Assembly (NCBI RefSeq): GCF_900188105.1
Contig: NZ_FZNP01000001.1
Coordinates: forward strand, 558,001-622,000
DNA: 64,000 nucleotides
Origin: Actinomadura mexicana
GTDB taxonomy: Bacteria > Actinomycetota > Actinomycetes > Streptosporangiales > Streptosporangiaceae
Direction of reading: 5' to 3'
The position numbers and the translations under genes are program-made. How positions within the stretch are numbered: the stretch's first letter is position 1; every line of letters starts with the position of its first letter. This document shows positions 49,883 through 60,853 of the stretch, in pieces. The notes under the pieces are model-generated. The model saw only the letters and a program-made list of their open reading frames with translations. It ran no database searches and had not been told where the DNA came from.

Positions 49883-51571
49883 TCACGGGACCATCCAGCC
49901 GAGCACGCCGGTGGACTGCAGGCCGGAGAGCAGGCACATCCCGGCGAGGAACAGCAGGCTCCACAGCACCACGCGGCGGAAGATGTCGCCCTCGCGCCCG
50001 TCCAGGCCGACGGCCGCGGCGGCGATGGCGAGGTTCTGCGGCGACACCATCTTGCCGAGGACGCCACCGGAGCTGTTGGTCGCCGCCATCAGCACCGTCG
50101 ACAGGTCGGCCTTGTTCGCCGCGGTGACCTGCAGGGAGCCGAACAGCGAGTTGGACGAGGTGTCCGAACCGGTGACGGCGGTGCCGAGCCAGCCGAGGAT
50201 CGGCGACAGCAGCGCGAACGCTCCCCCCGCCCCGGCCATCCACGTCCCGAGCGTCACGGTCTGCCCGGAGGCGTTCATCACGAACGCCAGTGCCAGGACC
50301 GCCATGACCGTGATGATCGCCCACCTGAGCTGGACGAGGGTCGTCCAGTAGGCGCGCAGGGCCCGGCCGAGTCCGACGCCGAGGGCGGCCATGGTGATCA
50401 GCCCGGCGACGAGCATCTGCGTGCCGGGCGTGGTCAGGTAGTTGAAGGTGAAGGTCGGCAGAGCCAGCGGCTTGCCGGACGGGCTCGTGAGGTGCAGGCC
50501 CGGCCAGGAGAACGTCCGGGTCGCCCTGTCGAGGAGGTCCTTGACCGGCCCGATCTGGCAGACGACGAACACCGCGATGATGATCGCGTAGGGCGCGTAG
50601 GCGCGGGCGGCCTCGGCGCGGGAGTCCCCGCCGTGCCCTGCGCCGTGTCCCTCGCCGTGCCCCCCGTCCCGTCCCTCGACGCGGGCGGCGAACTCCGGGG
50701 TCGGCTCGTCCGCCGCGCCGCCCGCGACCGGAGCGGGCTTCGCCGGCGCCGCCGACGGACGCAGCCGGACGGCCAGGACGACGGCCGCGGCCGAGACCAG
50801 CGAGGCCACGACGTCGGCCAGCGGCACCGAGATGAAGTTCGCGGTGGCGTACTGGGCGACGCCGAACGCGGCGCCGCACAGCAGGGCGACCGGCCAGGTC
50901 TCGCGCACGCCCCGCCGCCCGTCCACGATGGCGACGAGGACGAGCGGGACGAACAGGGCGAGGATCGGGGTCTGCCGCCCCACCATGGCGCCGAGCGTGT
51001 CACTGGACTCGCCGGTGACCTTGCCGAGCGTGAGGATCGGGGTCGCCATCGCGCCGAACGCGACGGGCGCGGTGTTGGCGGTGAGGGCCAGCACGGCGGA
51101 CTTGAGCGGCGGGAAGCCGAGCGCGATCAGCATGACGGAGGTGACCGCCACCGGCGTCCCGAACCCGGCCAGGGCCTCCAGCAGCGCGCCGAACGAGAAC
51201 GCGATCAGCACCGCCTGGAGCCGGCTGTCGTCGCTGACCTGCGCGAACGAGCGGCGCAACACGTCGAAATGGCCGGTGGCGACGGTGATGTTGTAGACCC
51301 AGAGGGCGTTGATGACGATCCACAGGATCGGGTAGAAGCCGAACGCGGCGCCTTCGGAGCCGGCGAGGAACGCCTGGTCGGCGGGCATGCCGTAGGTCCA
51401 GACGGCGACGGCCAGCGCGACGGCCAGCGCGATCAGGGACGCCTGCCACGCGCGCATGCGCACGCCGCCGAGCAGGACGAACAGCACGGCCAGCGGCAGC
51501 GCGGCGACCAGGGAGCTCCAGCCGAGCGAGTCGGCGACGGGATCGAGGACCTGCTGGTACACGGCGATCAC
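49883..51571 (-). CDS. lldP: L-lactate permease
   Basis: A 562-aa membrane protein with 13 or so helices. Family signatures include GFYPILWIVINALWVYNITVATGHFDVLRRSF, AFSFGALLEALAGFGTPVAVTSVMLIALGF, and SGGVLGKMVSPQNLAIAAAAV near the C terminus. It imports lactate or glycolate with protons. A His/Gly-rich cytoplasmic loop (GGHGEGHGAGHGG, about residue 305) is unusual. GTG at 51571 follows GCGAG. It is a single gene with a non-coding gap of 86 bases before the molybdenum hydroxylase operon. Confidence 0.87.
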   Translation of the reverse strand: MIAVYQQVLDPVADSLGWSSLVAALPLAVLFVLLGGVRMRAWQASLIALAVALAVAVWTYGMPADQAFLAGSEGAAFGFYPILWIVINALWVYNITVATGHFDVLRRSFAQVSDDSRLQAVLIAFSFGALLEALAGFGTPVAVTSVMLIALGFPPLKSAVLALTANTAPVAFGAMATPILTLGKVTGESSDTLGAMVGRQTPILALFVPLVLVAIVDGRRGVRETWPVALLCGAAFGVAQYATANFISVPLADVVASLVSAAAVVLAVRLRPSAAPAKPAPVAGGAADEPTPEFAARVEGRDGGHGEGHGAGHGGDSRAEAARAYAPYAIIIAVFVVCQIGPVKDLLDRATRTFSWPGLHLTSPSGKPLALPTFTFNYLTTPGTQMLVAGLITMAALGVGLGRALRAYWTTLVQLRWAIITVMAVLALAFVMNASGQTVTLGTWMAGAGGAFALLSPILGWLGTAVTGSDTSSNSLFGSLQVTAANKADLSTVLMAATNSSGGVLGKMVSPQNLAIAAAAVGLDGREGDIFRRVVLWSLLFLAGMCLLSGLQSTGVLGWMVP

Positions 51572-51657
51572 CTCGCGGGGTAGTGGTCGCCCCCGAGCAC
51601 ATCATCCCTACCCGGCCCGATGACGGAGATCACCTTGATAGTGAACTTTTCAATCGG

Positions 51658-53715
51658 TCAGAGCTCCCGGAGAAGCCGGGCCGGGGTGACGGGCAGGTCG
51701 CGGACGCGGATGCCGGTCGCGTGGTGGACGGCGTTGCCGACGGCCGCCGCCGCGCCCACGATGCCGATCTCGCCGATGCCCTTGGCGCCCATCGGGTTCA
51801 GGTGCGGGTCGGACTCCTCCACCCACGCGGCGTCGATGTCGCGGATGTCGGCGCAGGCCGGGACGTGGTACTGGGCGAGGTCGCGGTTGAGGTAGTCGCC
51901 GAACTCCCGGTCCATGACGCTCTGCTCCATCAGCGCCATCCCGACGCCCATCGTCATCCCGCCGATGAACTGGGACCGGGCCGTCGTGGGGTTGATGATC
52001 CGGCCCGCGGCGAACACGCCGAGCATCCGGCGGACGCGGACCTCGCCGGTGTCGGCGTCCACCTCCACCTCGGCGAACTGCGCGCCGAACGCGTGCCGGG
52101 CGTACTCGGCCCGGGCCTTGAGCTCCTCGCCGGTGTCGGCGGACGCCTCGACGCCCTCGGGCGGGACGGCGCCGTTCAGCTTGCCGCGCAGGGCCTCGCA
52201 GGCGCGGACGACGGCCGTGCCCCAGCCGGCCGTCCCGGCGGAGCCGCCCGCCACCGACGCCTTGGGGAACGAGCTGTCGCCGATCTCCATCCGGACGTCG
52301 GCGAGGTCCTCCTTGAGCGTCTCGGCGGCGATCAGCGCGAGGGCGGTGCGGGCCCCGGTGCCGATGTCGGCGGCGGCGATCCGGACGGTGAACGTCCCGT
52401 CGGGCTCGGCGCGGGCCGTGGCCCGGTTGGGGCGCTGGTAGGCGGGATAGGTGGACGCGGCGACGCCCGTGCCGACGAGCTTGCGGCCCTCCCGGCGGAC
52501 TCCGGGTTCGGGGGCGCGCCCGGCCCATCCGAAGCGTTCGGCGCCCTCGCGGAGGCAGGCGACCAGGTTGCGCGAGCTGAACGGCAGCCCGCTCTCCGGC
52601 TCCCGGTCGGTGTCGTTGCGCACCCGGAGCTCGACCGGGTCGATGCCCGCCGCGACGGCCAGCTCGTCCATCGCCGTCTCGAGCGCGTACATGCCGGGCG
52701 TCTCCCCCGGGGCGCGCATCCAGGACGGTGTGGGGACGTCCAGGGCCACCACCCGGTGCGACGTGCGGCGGTGCGGGGCCCGGTAGAGCATGCGCGTGGG
52801 CGTCGCGGTCTGCTCGGCGAACTCCTTGACGGTGGAGGTCTGCTCGGCGACCTCGTGGAGGATCGCGTTCAGCCGTCCGTCCTCGCCGGCGCCGAGCCGG
52901 AGGCGCTGGATGGTCGGGGTCCGGTAGCCGGTGGTGGCGAACATCTGCTGGCGCGGGACGGCGAACTTCACGGGACGTCCCGCGGCGCGGGCGGCCATCG
53001 CGGCGAGCACGACGTTCGGCCGGGGCGTCCCCTTGGACCCGAACCCGCCGCCGACGTGCGGCGACACGACGCGCACCCGGGAGGGGTCGAGCCCGAAGAT
53101 CTTTGCGATCATGGACTGGACGGTCGACGCGCCCTGGTTGGAGTCGTAGAGCGTGAGGGTGCCGTCCTCGTCCCACTGGGCGATCGTGGCGTGCGGCTCC
53201 ATCGGGTTGTTGTGCTCGGCCGGGGTCGTGTAGACGGCGTCCACCCGCACGGCCGAGTCTGCGAACGCCTTCTCGGGCTCGCCCTGCTCGGTGTCGGCGG
53301 GGAACACCGGGTTCACCCTGTCCGGCTTGTAGAGGCCCGGATGGTCGGCGCGGAGCCGCACGTCCGGCGCCTCCTCGGTGTACTCGACACGCAGGAGGCG
53401 GGCCGCCTCCCGGGCGGTCTCCAGGGTCTCGGCGACCACGGCGGCGACGAACTGGCCGCGGTAGGAGACCGTCCGCGACTGGAACAGGGCCAGTTCGCCG
53501 TCGGAGGTGTCGCTGAGCTCGGGGGCGTTCTCGCAGGACAGCACCGCGAGCACCCCGGGCAGCCTCAGCGCGGCCTCGGCGCCGACCGACCTGACCTGCC
53601 CCTTGCCCACGCTCGCCTGGACGGCCGCGGCGTAGGCGGCGTTCGGCACGGGGTACTCGAACGCGTACCGCGCCGTCCCGGTGACCTTCTCGCGGCCCTC
53701 CAGCCGGTCGGTCAT
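51658..53715 (-). CDS. xanthine dehydrogenase-family molybdopterin-binding subunit (PaoC/YagR-like)
   Basis: A 685-aa large subunit. It has RVVSPHVGGGFGSKGTPRPN (molybdopterin loop), FRAP-like MRAPGETPGMYALETAMDELA, ADIGTGARTALALIAAETL, and GAKGIGEIGIVGAAAAVGNAV with the catalytic Glu. This type hydroxylates aldehydes or heterocycles with a molybdenum cofactor. ATG at 53715 overlaps the FAD subunit stop (ATGA). Order FeS, FAD, Mo subunit matches E. coli paoABC. Substrate unknown; aldehyde oxidase is likely. Confidence 0.83.
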   Translation of the reverse strand: MTDRLEGREKVTGTARYAFEYPVPNAAYAAAVQASVGKGQVRSVGAEAALRLPGVLAVLSCENAPELSDTSDGELALFQSRTVSYRGQFVAAVVAETLETAREAARLLRVEYTEEAPDVRLRADHPGLYKPDRVNPVFPADTEQGEPEKAFADSAVRVDAVYTTPAEHNNPMEPHATIAQWDEDGTLTLYDSNQGASTVQSMIAKIFGLDPSRVRVVSPHVGGGFGSKGTPRPNVVLAAMAARAAGRPVKFAVPRQQMFATTGYRTPTIQRLRLGAGEDGRLNAILHEVAEQTSTVKEFAEQTATPTRMLYRAPHRRTSHRVVALDVPTPSWMRAPGETPGMYALETAMDELAVAAGIDPVELRVRNDTDREPESGLPFSSRNLVACLREGAERFGWAGRAPEPGVRREGRKLVGTGVAASTYPAYQRPNRATARAEPDGTFTVRIAAADIGTGARTALALIAAETLKEDLADVRMEIGDSSFPKASVAGGSAGTAGWGTAVVRACEALRGKLNGAVPPEGVEASADTGEELKARAEYARHAFGAQFAEVEVDADTGEVRVRRMLGVFAAGRIINPTTARSQFIGGMTMGVGMALMEQSVMDREFGDYLNRDLAQYHVPACADIRDIDAAWVEESDPHLNPMGAKGIGEIGIVGAAAAVGNAVHHATGIRVRDLPVTPARLLREL

Positions 53716-54686
53716 GAGTCCTCCGTAAGTTCGGTCAGCGTCCGGACGATCAGGTTGCGCGCCAGCGGCACCTTGTAGGCGTTGTCGCGCAGCGGCTCGG
53801 CGGCCTCCAGTTCGGCCTCGGCGGCGCGCCGGAAGGACTCCTCCGTCGCCTCCGCGCCGCGCAGGGCCTCTTCGGCGCGCCGCGCCCGCCACGGCTTGTG
53901 GGCGACGCCGCCCAGGGCCAGCCGGACGTCCCGCACCCGGCCGTCGGCGACGTCCAGGGCCGCCGCGACGGAGACCAGCGCGAACGCGAACGACGCGCGC
54001 TCGCGGACCTTGCGGTAGCGGGAGGGCACGCCCAGCACGGGGACCTCCACGGCGGTGACGAGGTCGCCCGGTTCGAGCGTGGTGTCGCGCTGGGGTTCGT
54101 CACCCGGAAGCCTGTACAGGTCCTCGATGGGGACGGTTCTCTCTCCCCCGCGCCCCCGGATGCGTATGGACGCGTCCAAGGCGGCCAGTGCGACGGCCAT
54201 GTCGGACGGGTGCGTCGCCACACAGGCGTCCGAATGGCCCAGGATCGCGAGGTTGTGGTGCTCCCCTTCCCGCGCCGGGCACCCGCTGCCCGGGATGCGC
54301 TTGTTGCAGGGCTTGGAGGTGTCCTGGAAGTAGGAGCAGCGGGTCCGCTGGAGCAGGTTGCCGCCGGCGGTGGCGAGGTTGCGGACCTGGCCGGACGCCC
54401 CCGCGAGCACGGCCTGCGCCAGGACGGCATGGCCCTCGCGCACGGTCCGGTCGGCGGCGATGGCGCTGTTGGTCACCGCCGCGCCGATGGCGAGGCTCCC
54501 GTCCGGCCGCAGTTCGATCTGGTCGTGCGGGAGATGTGCGACGTCGACGAGCCTGGCCGGCTCCTCCACGCCGAGCCGCATCAGGTCGACGAGGTTGGTT
54601 CCGCCGCCCAGGTAGACGGCTCCGTCCTGCTGGCGCCGCAGAGCGTCCTCGGCGCTGGTGGCGCGCTCGTATGCGAAGGGCCTCAT
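53712..54686 (-). CDS. FAD-binding subunit of molybdenum hydroxylase with Fe-S insertion (PaoB/YagS-like)
   Basis: A 324-aa subunit with AVYLGGGTNLVDLM (FAD), ATAGGNLLQRTRCSYFQD and the Cys-rich insert SKPCNKRIPGSGCPAREG. As in PaoB, this insert (with Cys of TRCSYF and others) can hold a 4Fe-4S cluster, absent from ordinary xanthine dehydrogenases. The rest is the CO-dehydrogenase flavoprotein C domain (LALGGVAHKPWRARRAEEAL). ATG at 54686 overlaps the FeS subunit stop. It links the FeS subunit and the Mo subunit. Confidence 0.83.
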   Translation of the reverse strand: MRPFAYERATSAEDALRRQQDGAVYLGGGTNLVDLMRLGVEEPARLVDVAHLPHDQIELRPDGSLAIGAAVTNSAIAADRTVREGHAVLAQAVLAGASGQVRNLATAGGNLLQRTRCSYFQDTSKPCNKRIPGSGCPAREGEHHNLAILGHSDACVATHPSDMAVALAALDASIRIRGRGGERTVPIEDLYRLPGDEPQRDTTLEPGDLVTAVEVPVLGVPSRYRKVRERASFAFALVSVAAALDVADGRVRDVRLALGGVAHKPWRARRAEEALRGAEATEESFRRAAEAELEAAEPLRDNAYKVPLARNLIVRTLTELTEDS

Positions 54687-55228
54687 GCCTCGGCCCCCTC
54701 CCTGCGCTTCGCGGCCTGCCTGAGGGCCGCGACTATGCCGACGTAGGCGCCGCACCGGCACAGGTTGCCGCTCATGCGCTCGCGTATCTCGTCGTCGTCC
54801 AGGACGGGATCGGCCCCCAGGTCGCCGGTGACGGCGCTGGGCCAGCCGCGTTCGGCCTCGTCCAGCATCCCCGTGGCGGAGCAGAGCTGGCCGGGCGTGC
54901 AGTACCCGCACTGGAACGCGTCGTTCTCGATGAACGCCTGCTGGACGGGACTGAGCTCTCCGTCCCGCGCCAGCCCCTCGACCGTGACGACGTCCGCCCC
55001 GTCATGGGCGACGGCCAGGGCCAGGCACCCGTTCGCCCGGCGGCCGTCGAGGAGGATGGTGCAGGCTCCGCACTGGCCGTGGTCGCAGCCCTTCTTCGAC
55101 CCCGTCAGGCCGAGTTCCTCGCGCAGGACGTCCAGGAGTGAGGCTCGGGTATCGACGTGGAGCCGGTGCTCCGTCCCGTTCACGACCAGGGTGACGTCGG
55201 CGTGCACCGGAGTGGCTTCGCTGTCCAT
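54683..55228 (-). CDS. 2Fe-2S subunit of molybdenum hydroxylase (PaoA/YagT-like)
   Basis: A 181-aa subunit with two 2Fe-2S clusters. The plant-type cluster is GCDHGQCGACTILLDG with a later GC. The second is the CGYCTPGQ...CRCGAYVGI pair. No Tat signal is visible at the N terminus (MDSEATPVHADVTL), unlike E. coli PaoA, so the enzyme is probably cytoplasmic. First gene of the operon. Confidence 0.85.
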   Translation of the reverse strand: MDSEATPVHADVTLVVNGTEHRLHVDTRASLLDVLREELGLTGSKKGCDHGQCGACTILLDGRRANGCLALAVAHDGADVVTVEGLARDGELSPVQQAFIENDAFQCGYCTPGQLCSATGMLDEAERGWPSAVTGDLGADPVLDDDEIRERMSGNLCRCGAYVGIVAALRQAAKRREGAEA

Positions 55229-55306
55229 GCCCGGGTGCCTACCCCGGATCTCCCGCCGGTCACCGGACCTCGGCGGCCGTCCGCGCCGTTCCCCGGTGTC
55301 CGGCGA

Positions 55307-55681
55307 TCAGTCGTCGTTGTCGGTGAGGATCTCCACGACCTGCCGGGCCGTGTCGGTCGGCAGCGGCGAGGGCAGCCCCTTCCACTTGCGGGACGCCGCC
55401 ATCGCCGCGGCGCCCGCCCCTCCCCCGTACACGGCGGCGGTGACGAACGACGCCAGCTCGGGAGGCAGCTTCTTCTCCAGCAGCAGCACGTTCATCCGGT
55501 AGGTGGCCGCGGTCGCCATGACCCCGAAGGCCCCGGCCACGGCCCCCAGGCGCAGCGCCGGGATGCGCTGCCTGGCCTTATCGATCATCTCCTGCTGCGC
55601 CGCCTCGACCACACGCCGGGCGAGCACGAGGTTCTGCTCCAGCGGGTCGTTGGCCGCGGCAGGTTTGCGCGACTCCGACAT
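55307..55681 (-). CDS. small holin-like membrane protein (actinobacterial holin superfamily type)
   Basis: A 124-aa protein with a helical N terminus, two predicted membrane helices (LGAVAGAFGVMATAATY and LASFVTAAVYGGGAGAAAMAA) and a charged tail (LPTDTARQVVEILTDNDD). The layout matches actinobacterial holin-X/phage holin 3-like proteins, which are chromosomal genes of unknown role. Gene-family call is tentative. It lies between the molybdenum hydroxylase operon and the divergent geosmin synthase gene. Confidence 0.5.
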   Translation of the reverse strand: MSESRKPAAANDPLEQNLVLARRVVEAAQQEMIDKARQRIPALRLGAVAGAFGVMATAATYRMNVLLLEKKLPPELASFVTAAVYGGGAGAAAMAASRKWKGLPSPLPTDTARQVVEILTDNDD

Positions 55682-55742
55682 GACCTCGGCTTACCCGCAG
55701 ATTGGGAGGAGATTCCGGCAAGCAATATGTCACTTTCAGTGA

Positions 55743-57941
<2,199 letters not shown>

Positions 57942-57949
57942 GCGGCGCC

Positions 57950-57998
57950 CCCCTCGGGCCGCCGCCCCGGTCCCCGCCCGGGGCGGCGGCCCGAGGGG
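57950..57998 (+). terminator. 19-bp hairpin after geosmin synthase
   Basis: CCCCTCGGGCCGCCGCCCC at 57950-57968 is followed by an 11-base loop and its exact complement (57980-57998). No U-tract follows. A 19-bp perfect GC-rich stem is a strong terminator in actinomycetes. Confidence 0.75.
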
Positions 57999-58098
57999 CG
58001 AAGCACGATGCTGCGCCGCCAAGCTGTGTTGAAATGCTCTGCGATGTGCGGACATGTGCCCTGCGTCCGGTGAGAACGCCGCGACGAGAGGAGAGGGC

Positions 58099-58884
58099 TT
58101 GCCATCCCCATCGCGAGAATCCGTTTCGCAGCAGTCCCACCCGCAGCAGTCCCACCCGCAGCAATCCCACCCGCAGCAGTCCCGGCCACAGGAGTCCCAC
58201 CCGCCCGACGACCGGCGGCGCCGCTTCGAGGACGTCTACGCGGCCAACCGCGCCCGGATCCTCGGGTACGCGCTGCGCCGCACCAGCGACCCGCAGGACG
58301 CCGCCGACGTCCTGGCGGAGACGTTCCTCACCGCCTGGCGGCGGCTCGACGACGTCCCGCCCGGCGACCAGGCCCGGCTCTGGCTGTACGGGGTGGCCCG
58401 GCGCGTCCTCGCCAACCACCACCGCGGCGAGCGCCGCCGGTCCGCCCTGGCCGCCGACCTCGGCTCCCGGCTGCGCGACGGCCCGGCCGGTGAGGACGCG
58501 TCCGGCGACGGCCTGACGGACGTGGGCACCGCGTTCCGCGGCCTGCCCGAATCCGACCGCGAGCTGCTGGCCCTGGTCGGCTGGGAGGGGCTCGGCAACG
58601 GCGAGATCGCGACCGTCCTCGGCTGCTCCCGCAACGCGGTGCGGATCCGCCTGCACCGCGCCCGCCGCAGGTTCGCCCGCGCACTGGCCCGCATGGACGC
58701 GGACGCCCCCGCAGCCTCCACGCCCGCAGCGCCCTCGCCCGCAGCGCCCTCGCCCTCCGCGCCCCTCCAGGCCGCGCCCCGCCATGCCCCGTCCCTGCCT
58801 GCCGCATCCCTGCCTGCCGCGTCCCTGCCTGCCGCGTCCCTGCCTGCCCAGGGGCGGCGGATCCCGAACGGAGACCCCACATGA
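58099..58884 (+). CDS. ECF-type RNA polymerase sigma factor with repetitive ends
   Basis: A 261-aa sigma factor. Sigma2 is at residues 35-105 (FEDVYAANRARILGYALRRTSDPQDAADVLAETFLTAWRRLDDV). Sigma4 is at about 145-200 (GLPESDRELLALVGWEGLGNGEIATVLGCSRNAVRIRLHRARRRFARAL). Five QQSHP-type repeats precede them and an Ala/Pro tail with four LPAAS repeats follows. TTG at 58099 is taken because GGAGAGGG stands before it; ATG 58054 is in frame but has no ribosome site. Its stop overlaps the next gene (ATGA), the usual sigma/anti-sigma pairing. Confidence 0.8.
   Translation: MPSPSRESVSQQSHPQQSHPQQSHPQQSRPQESHPPDDRRRRFEDVYAANRARILGYALRRTSDPQDAADVLAETFLTAWRRLDDVPPGDQARLWLYGVARRVLANHHRGERRRSALAADLGSRLRDGPAGEDASGDGLTDVGTAFRGLPESDRELLALVGWEGLGNGEIATVLGCSRNAVRIRLHRARRRFARALARMDADAPAASTPAAPSPAAPSPSAPLQAAPRHAPSLPAASLPAASLPAASLPAQGRRIPNGDPT
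58129..58203. repeat. 15-bp tandem repeat, five copies, N terminus of sigma gene
   Basis: CAGCAGTCCCACCCG is repeated five times (last two with changes), encoding QQSHP, QQSHP, QQSHP, QQSRP, QESHP. Unit length is a multiple of three, so expansion keeps the frame. Confidence 0.85.
58792..58851. repeat. 15-bp tandem repeat, four copies, C terminus of sigma gene
   Basis: TCCCTGCCTGCCGCR is repeated at 58792, 58807, 58822 and 58837 (last unit changed), encoding SLPAA units. It is a second, unrelated in-frame repeat in the same gene. Confidence 0.85.
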
Positions 58885-59831
58885 ACCGCGACATCGACCC
58901 GCTGATCGCAGGGCTCGCCTCGGTCACCGACCGGCAGGCCGAGGCCCTCCTGCCCGAGGACGCGGCCACCGCCCTCGCCGACCGCATCGCCGCGACCGCG
59001 GTCCCCTCGGCCCCCGCGCGCGGGCGGCGCTCGCCGGTCATGCTCGTCGGCCTCCCGCTGGCCGCGGCGGGCGTCGCCGCCGCCGCCGTCACGGCGGTCG
59101 TGCTGACCCGCGACGGCGAACCCGGCGCGACTCCGGGCATCACCCCGACGAGTCCGCGCGTCGTGCTGGCCGCGGCCCTGACGTTCACCCGCAAGGGCGG
59201 CTACATCGACGTGCGCGTCCGCGACCCGCTGGCCGACCCGAAGCGCTACCAGGAGGAGTTCGCCGCCCACGGCCTCAAGGTCACCCTGTCGATGGTGCCG
59301 GCGTCCCCGTCCATCGTCGGCACGGTCGTCGCGATGGACACCAGCGAGAACACCTCCGGGCGCGACGTCACCACGATCACCGCCAAGGGCGAGTGCGAGA
59401 CCGGCGGCGGAGGCGACGTCTGCCCGGTCGGCGTCCGCATCCGCACCGGTTACAAGGGCACCGCCTCCATCACCTTCGGACGGGAGGCCCGTCCGGGCGA
59501 GCAGTACAACAGCAGCGCCCCCGCCACCGCCCCGGGCGAGGCCATGCACGGCATGACCTACCGCGGGCACCGCGTGGGAGAGGTGCTGGCCGCCCTGCGA
59601 AAGCGGCACGTCACGGTGCCGGAGTACCGCGCCATGGAGGGCGACACCAGCAACGTGCGGAAGCCCGGCCAGATCCCGCCCACGTGGTACGTCCACAGCG
59701 CGGCCCCCTGGGCCGAGAACCAGGTCCTCCTCTTCGTGGGCCCGAACCCCACCGAGGACGCGGGCGGCGCGCCGCCCGCGTCGGCGCCTCCCGGCGCACC
59801 CGCCTCGCCGAGCGCGACCCCGACCTCGTGA
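58881..59831 (+). CDS. membrane anti-sigma-like protein
   Basis: A 316-aa protein. A cytoplasmic N terminus (MNRDIDPLIAGLASVTDRQAEALLPEDAATALADRI) precedes one membrane helix (VMLVGLPLAAAGVAAAAVTAVVL) and an extracytoplasmic domain with a Cys pair (GECETGGGGDVCPVG) and a Pro/Ala tail. It overlaps the ECF sigma gene by ATGA. That layout fits an anti-sigma factor that holds the sigma at the membrane. The classical ZAS Zn motif (HxxxCxxC) is absent. The target genes are unknown. Confidence 0.68.
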   Translation: MNRDIDPLIAGLASVTDRQAEALLPEDAATALADRIAATAVPSAPARGRRSPVMLVGLPLAAAGVAAAAVTAVVLTRDGEPGATPGITPTSPRVVLAAALTFTRKGGYIDVRVRDPLADPKRYQEEFAAHGLKVTLSMVPASPSIVGTVVAMDTSENTSGRDVTTITAKGECETGGGGDVCPVGVRIRTGYKGTASITFGREARPGEQYNSSAPATAPGEAMHGMTYRGHRVGEVLAALRKRHVTVPEYRAMEGDTSNVRKPGQIPPTWYVHSAAPWAENQVLLFVGPNPTEDAGGAPPASAPPGAPASPSATPTS

Positions 59832-59838
59832 CCAGCAG

Positions 59839-59864
59839 CGGACCGCCCCGGCCGGGGCGGTCCG
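59839..59864. terminator. 11-bp hairpin between anti-sigma gene and MFS remnant
   Basis: CGGACCGCCCC, loop GGCC, GGGGCGGTCCG. It lies 8 bases past the anti-sigma stop and 18 before the end of the MFS remnant, serving both directions. Confidence 0.65.
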
Positions 59865-59881
59865 CGCCGCTCCTGGCGTGA

Positions 59882-60109
59882 TCAGCTCTGTGCGCGGCGG
59901 GAGAGCGCCCGGTCGAGGAGGACGGTCGGCACGACGGCCGCCGCCAGCCCGGCGCCGATCCACGCGACGGCGGTGAGTCCCGCGCCGGCGCTCAGGGCGG
60001 CCCCGGCGAGGACCGGAACCAGGCTGATGCCGGTCTGGAACGCCGAGACGGTGGTGGCCCCGGCGAGGGTCGGCGCCTCCGACGCGATGGCGAACACCCG
60101 CCCGTAGAT
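59882..60109 (-). pseudogene. C-terminal remnant of an MFS transporter
   Basis: The minus frame ending at 59882 encodes RVFAIASEAPTLAGATTVSA then FQTGISLVPVLAGAALSAGA and a final helix, the last two or three membrane segments of an MFS drug exporter. Upstream the frame immediately enters the NADAR gene region, so the first 300 residues are missing. The open frame to 60979 is only high-GC background. Confidence 0.55.
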
Positions 60110-60132
60110 GGGCCGGCGCCGAGGCGCGGAGG

Positions 60133-60660
60133 TCAGGAGGACAGCGTTTCGCGGACGGTCATCAGGGCGAAGCCCAGGAGGTTCTCGCCCTGCCACAAGG
60201 CGGGGTCTTCGGCGCGGGGGTCGTCGGCGGTCAGGCCTATCCCCCAGACGCGGTCCAGGGGGCTCGCTTCGACGAGGACGCGGTCGCGGGTGCCGGCAAG
60301 ATAGTCGCGAAGATCTCTGTTCTGGGCGAACTTGGCCTCGCCGCCCTTGGTGACAATGGTCACACGATTGTCGCGCCATGTCCGCTCGTCGAAGTCGCGG
60401 ACGCGGCGGCCGAGGTCTTTCGCGCGGCGGGGATGGGACGCGGCGATGATCGCGGCGGCCGTTTCCTCGTCGCCGAAGAGGCGGGCCTTTTCCGCCATCA
60501 TGTAGTGCTCGGCGGTCGCGTAGGTGACGCCGCCGACGGTGAAGGGGGACGGCCACCACTGGCTGAGGTAGCCGCGACCTGGGGTCTGGTGTCCCCAGAA
60601 GAACAGGAACCTGAGGTGCGCCCCCTGCTCCCGGAGGCGGGTCAACTCGGCGACGTCCAT
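60133..60660 (-). CDS. NADAR family protein (YbiA-like)
   Basis: A 175-aa protein with FLFFWGHQTPGRGYLSQWWPSPFTVGGVTYATAEHYMMAEKARLFGDEE, then DNRVTIVTKGGEAKFAQNRDLRDYL and VWGIGL...WQGENLLGFALMTVRE. These are the conserved blocks of NADAR/YbiA-type proteins. Members remove ADP-ribose from guanine or act as N-glycosidases on riboflavin-pathway intermediates. ATG at 60660. It lies beside the MFS remnant. It could be a house-cleaning or defence-type enzyme. Confidence 0.82.
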   Translation of the reverse strand: MDVAELTRLREQGAHLRFLFFWGHQTPGRGYLSQWWPSPFTVGGVTYATAEHYMMAEKARLFGDEETAAAIIAASHPRRAKDLGRRVRDFDERTWRDNRVTIVTKGGEAKFAQNRDLRDYLAGTRDRVLVEASPLDRVWGIGLTADDPRAEDPALWQGENLLGFALMTVRETLSS

Positions 60661-60853
60661 GGGTGGAAGGGTGCCAGGGACGGCCGCCGCGGTCCATCCG
60701 GTTTCCCGCCGGGAATGGATGATCGATTGGCGTTGTTGACAGGTTTGCCGCGGCCCCGGGCGGGGATCGCGGTCTAGACCATTTTGCGGACCCGGCATCT
60801 CGCCGGGACCATCTATTGATCCGGCCCGGCTGAACAGGAGGACTGCGGTAACA

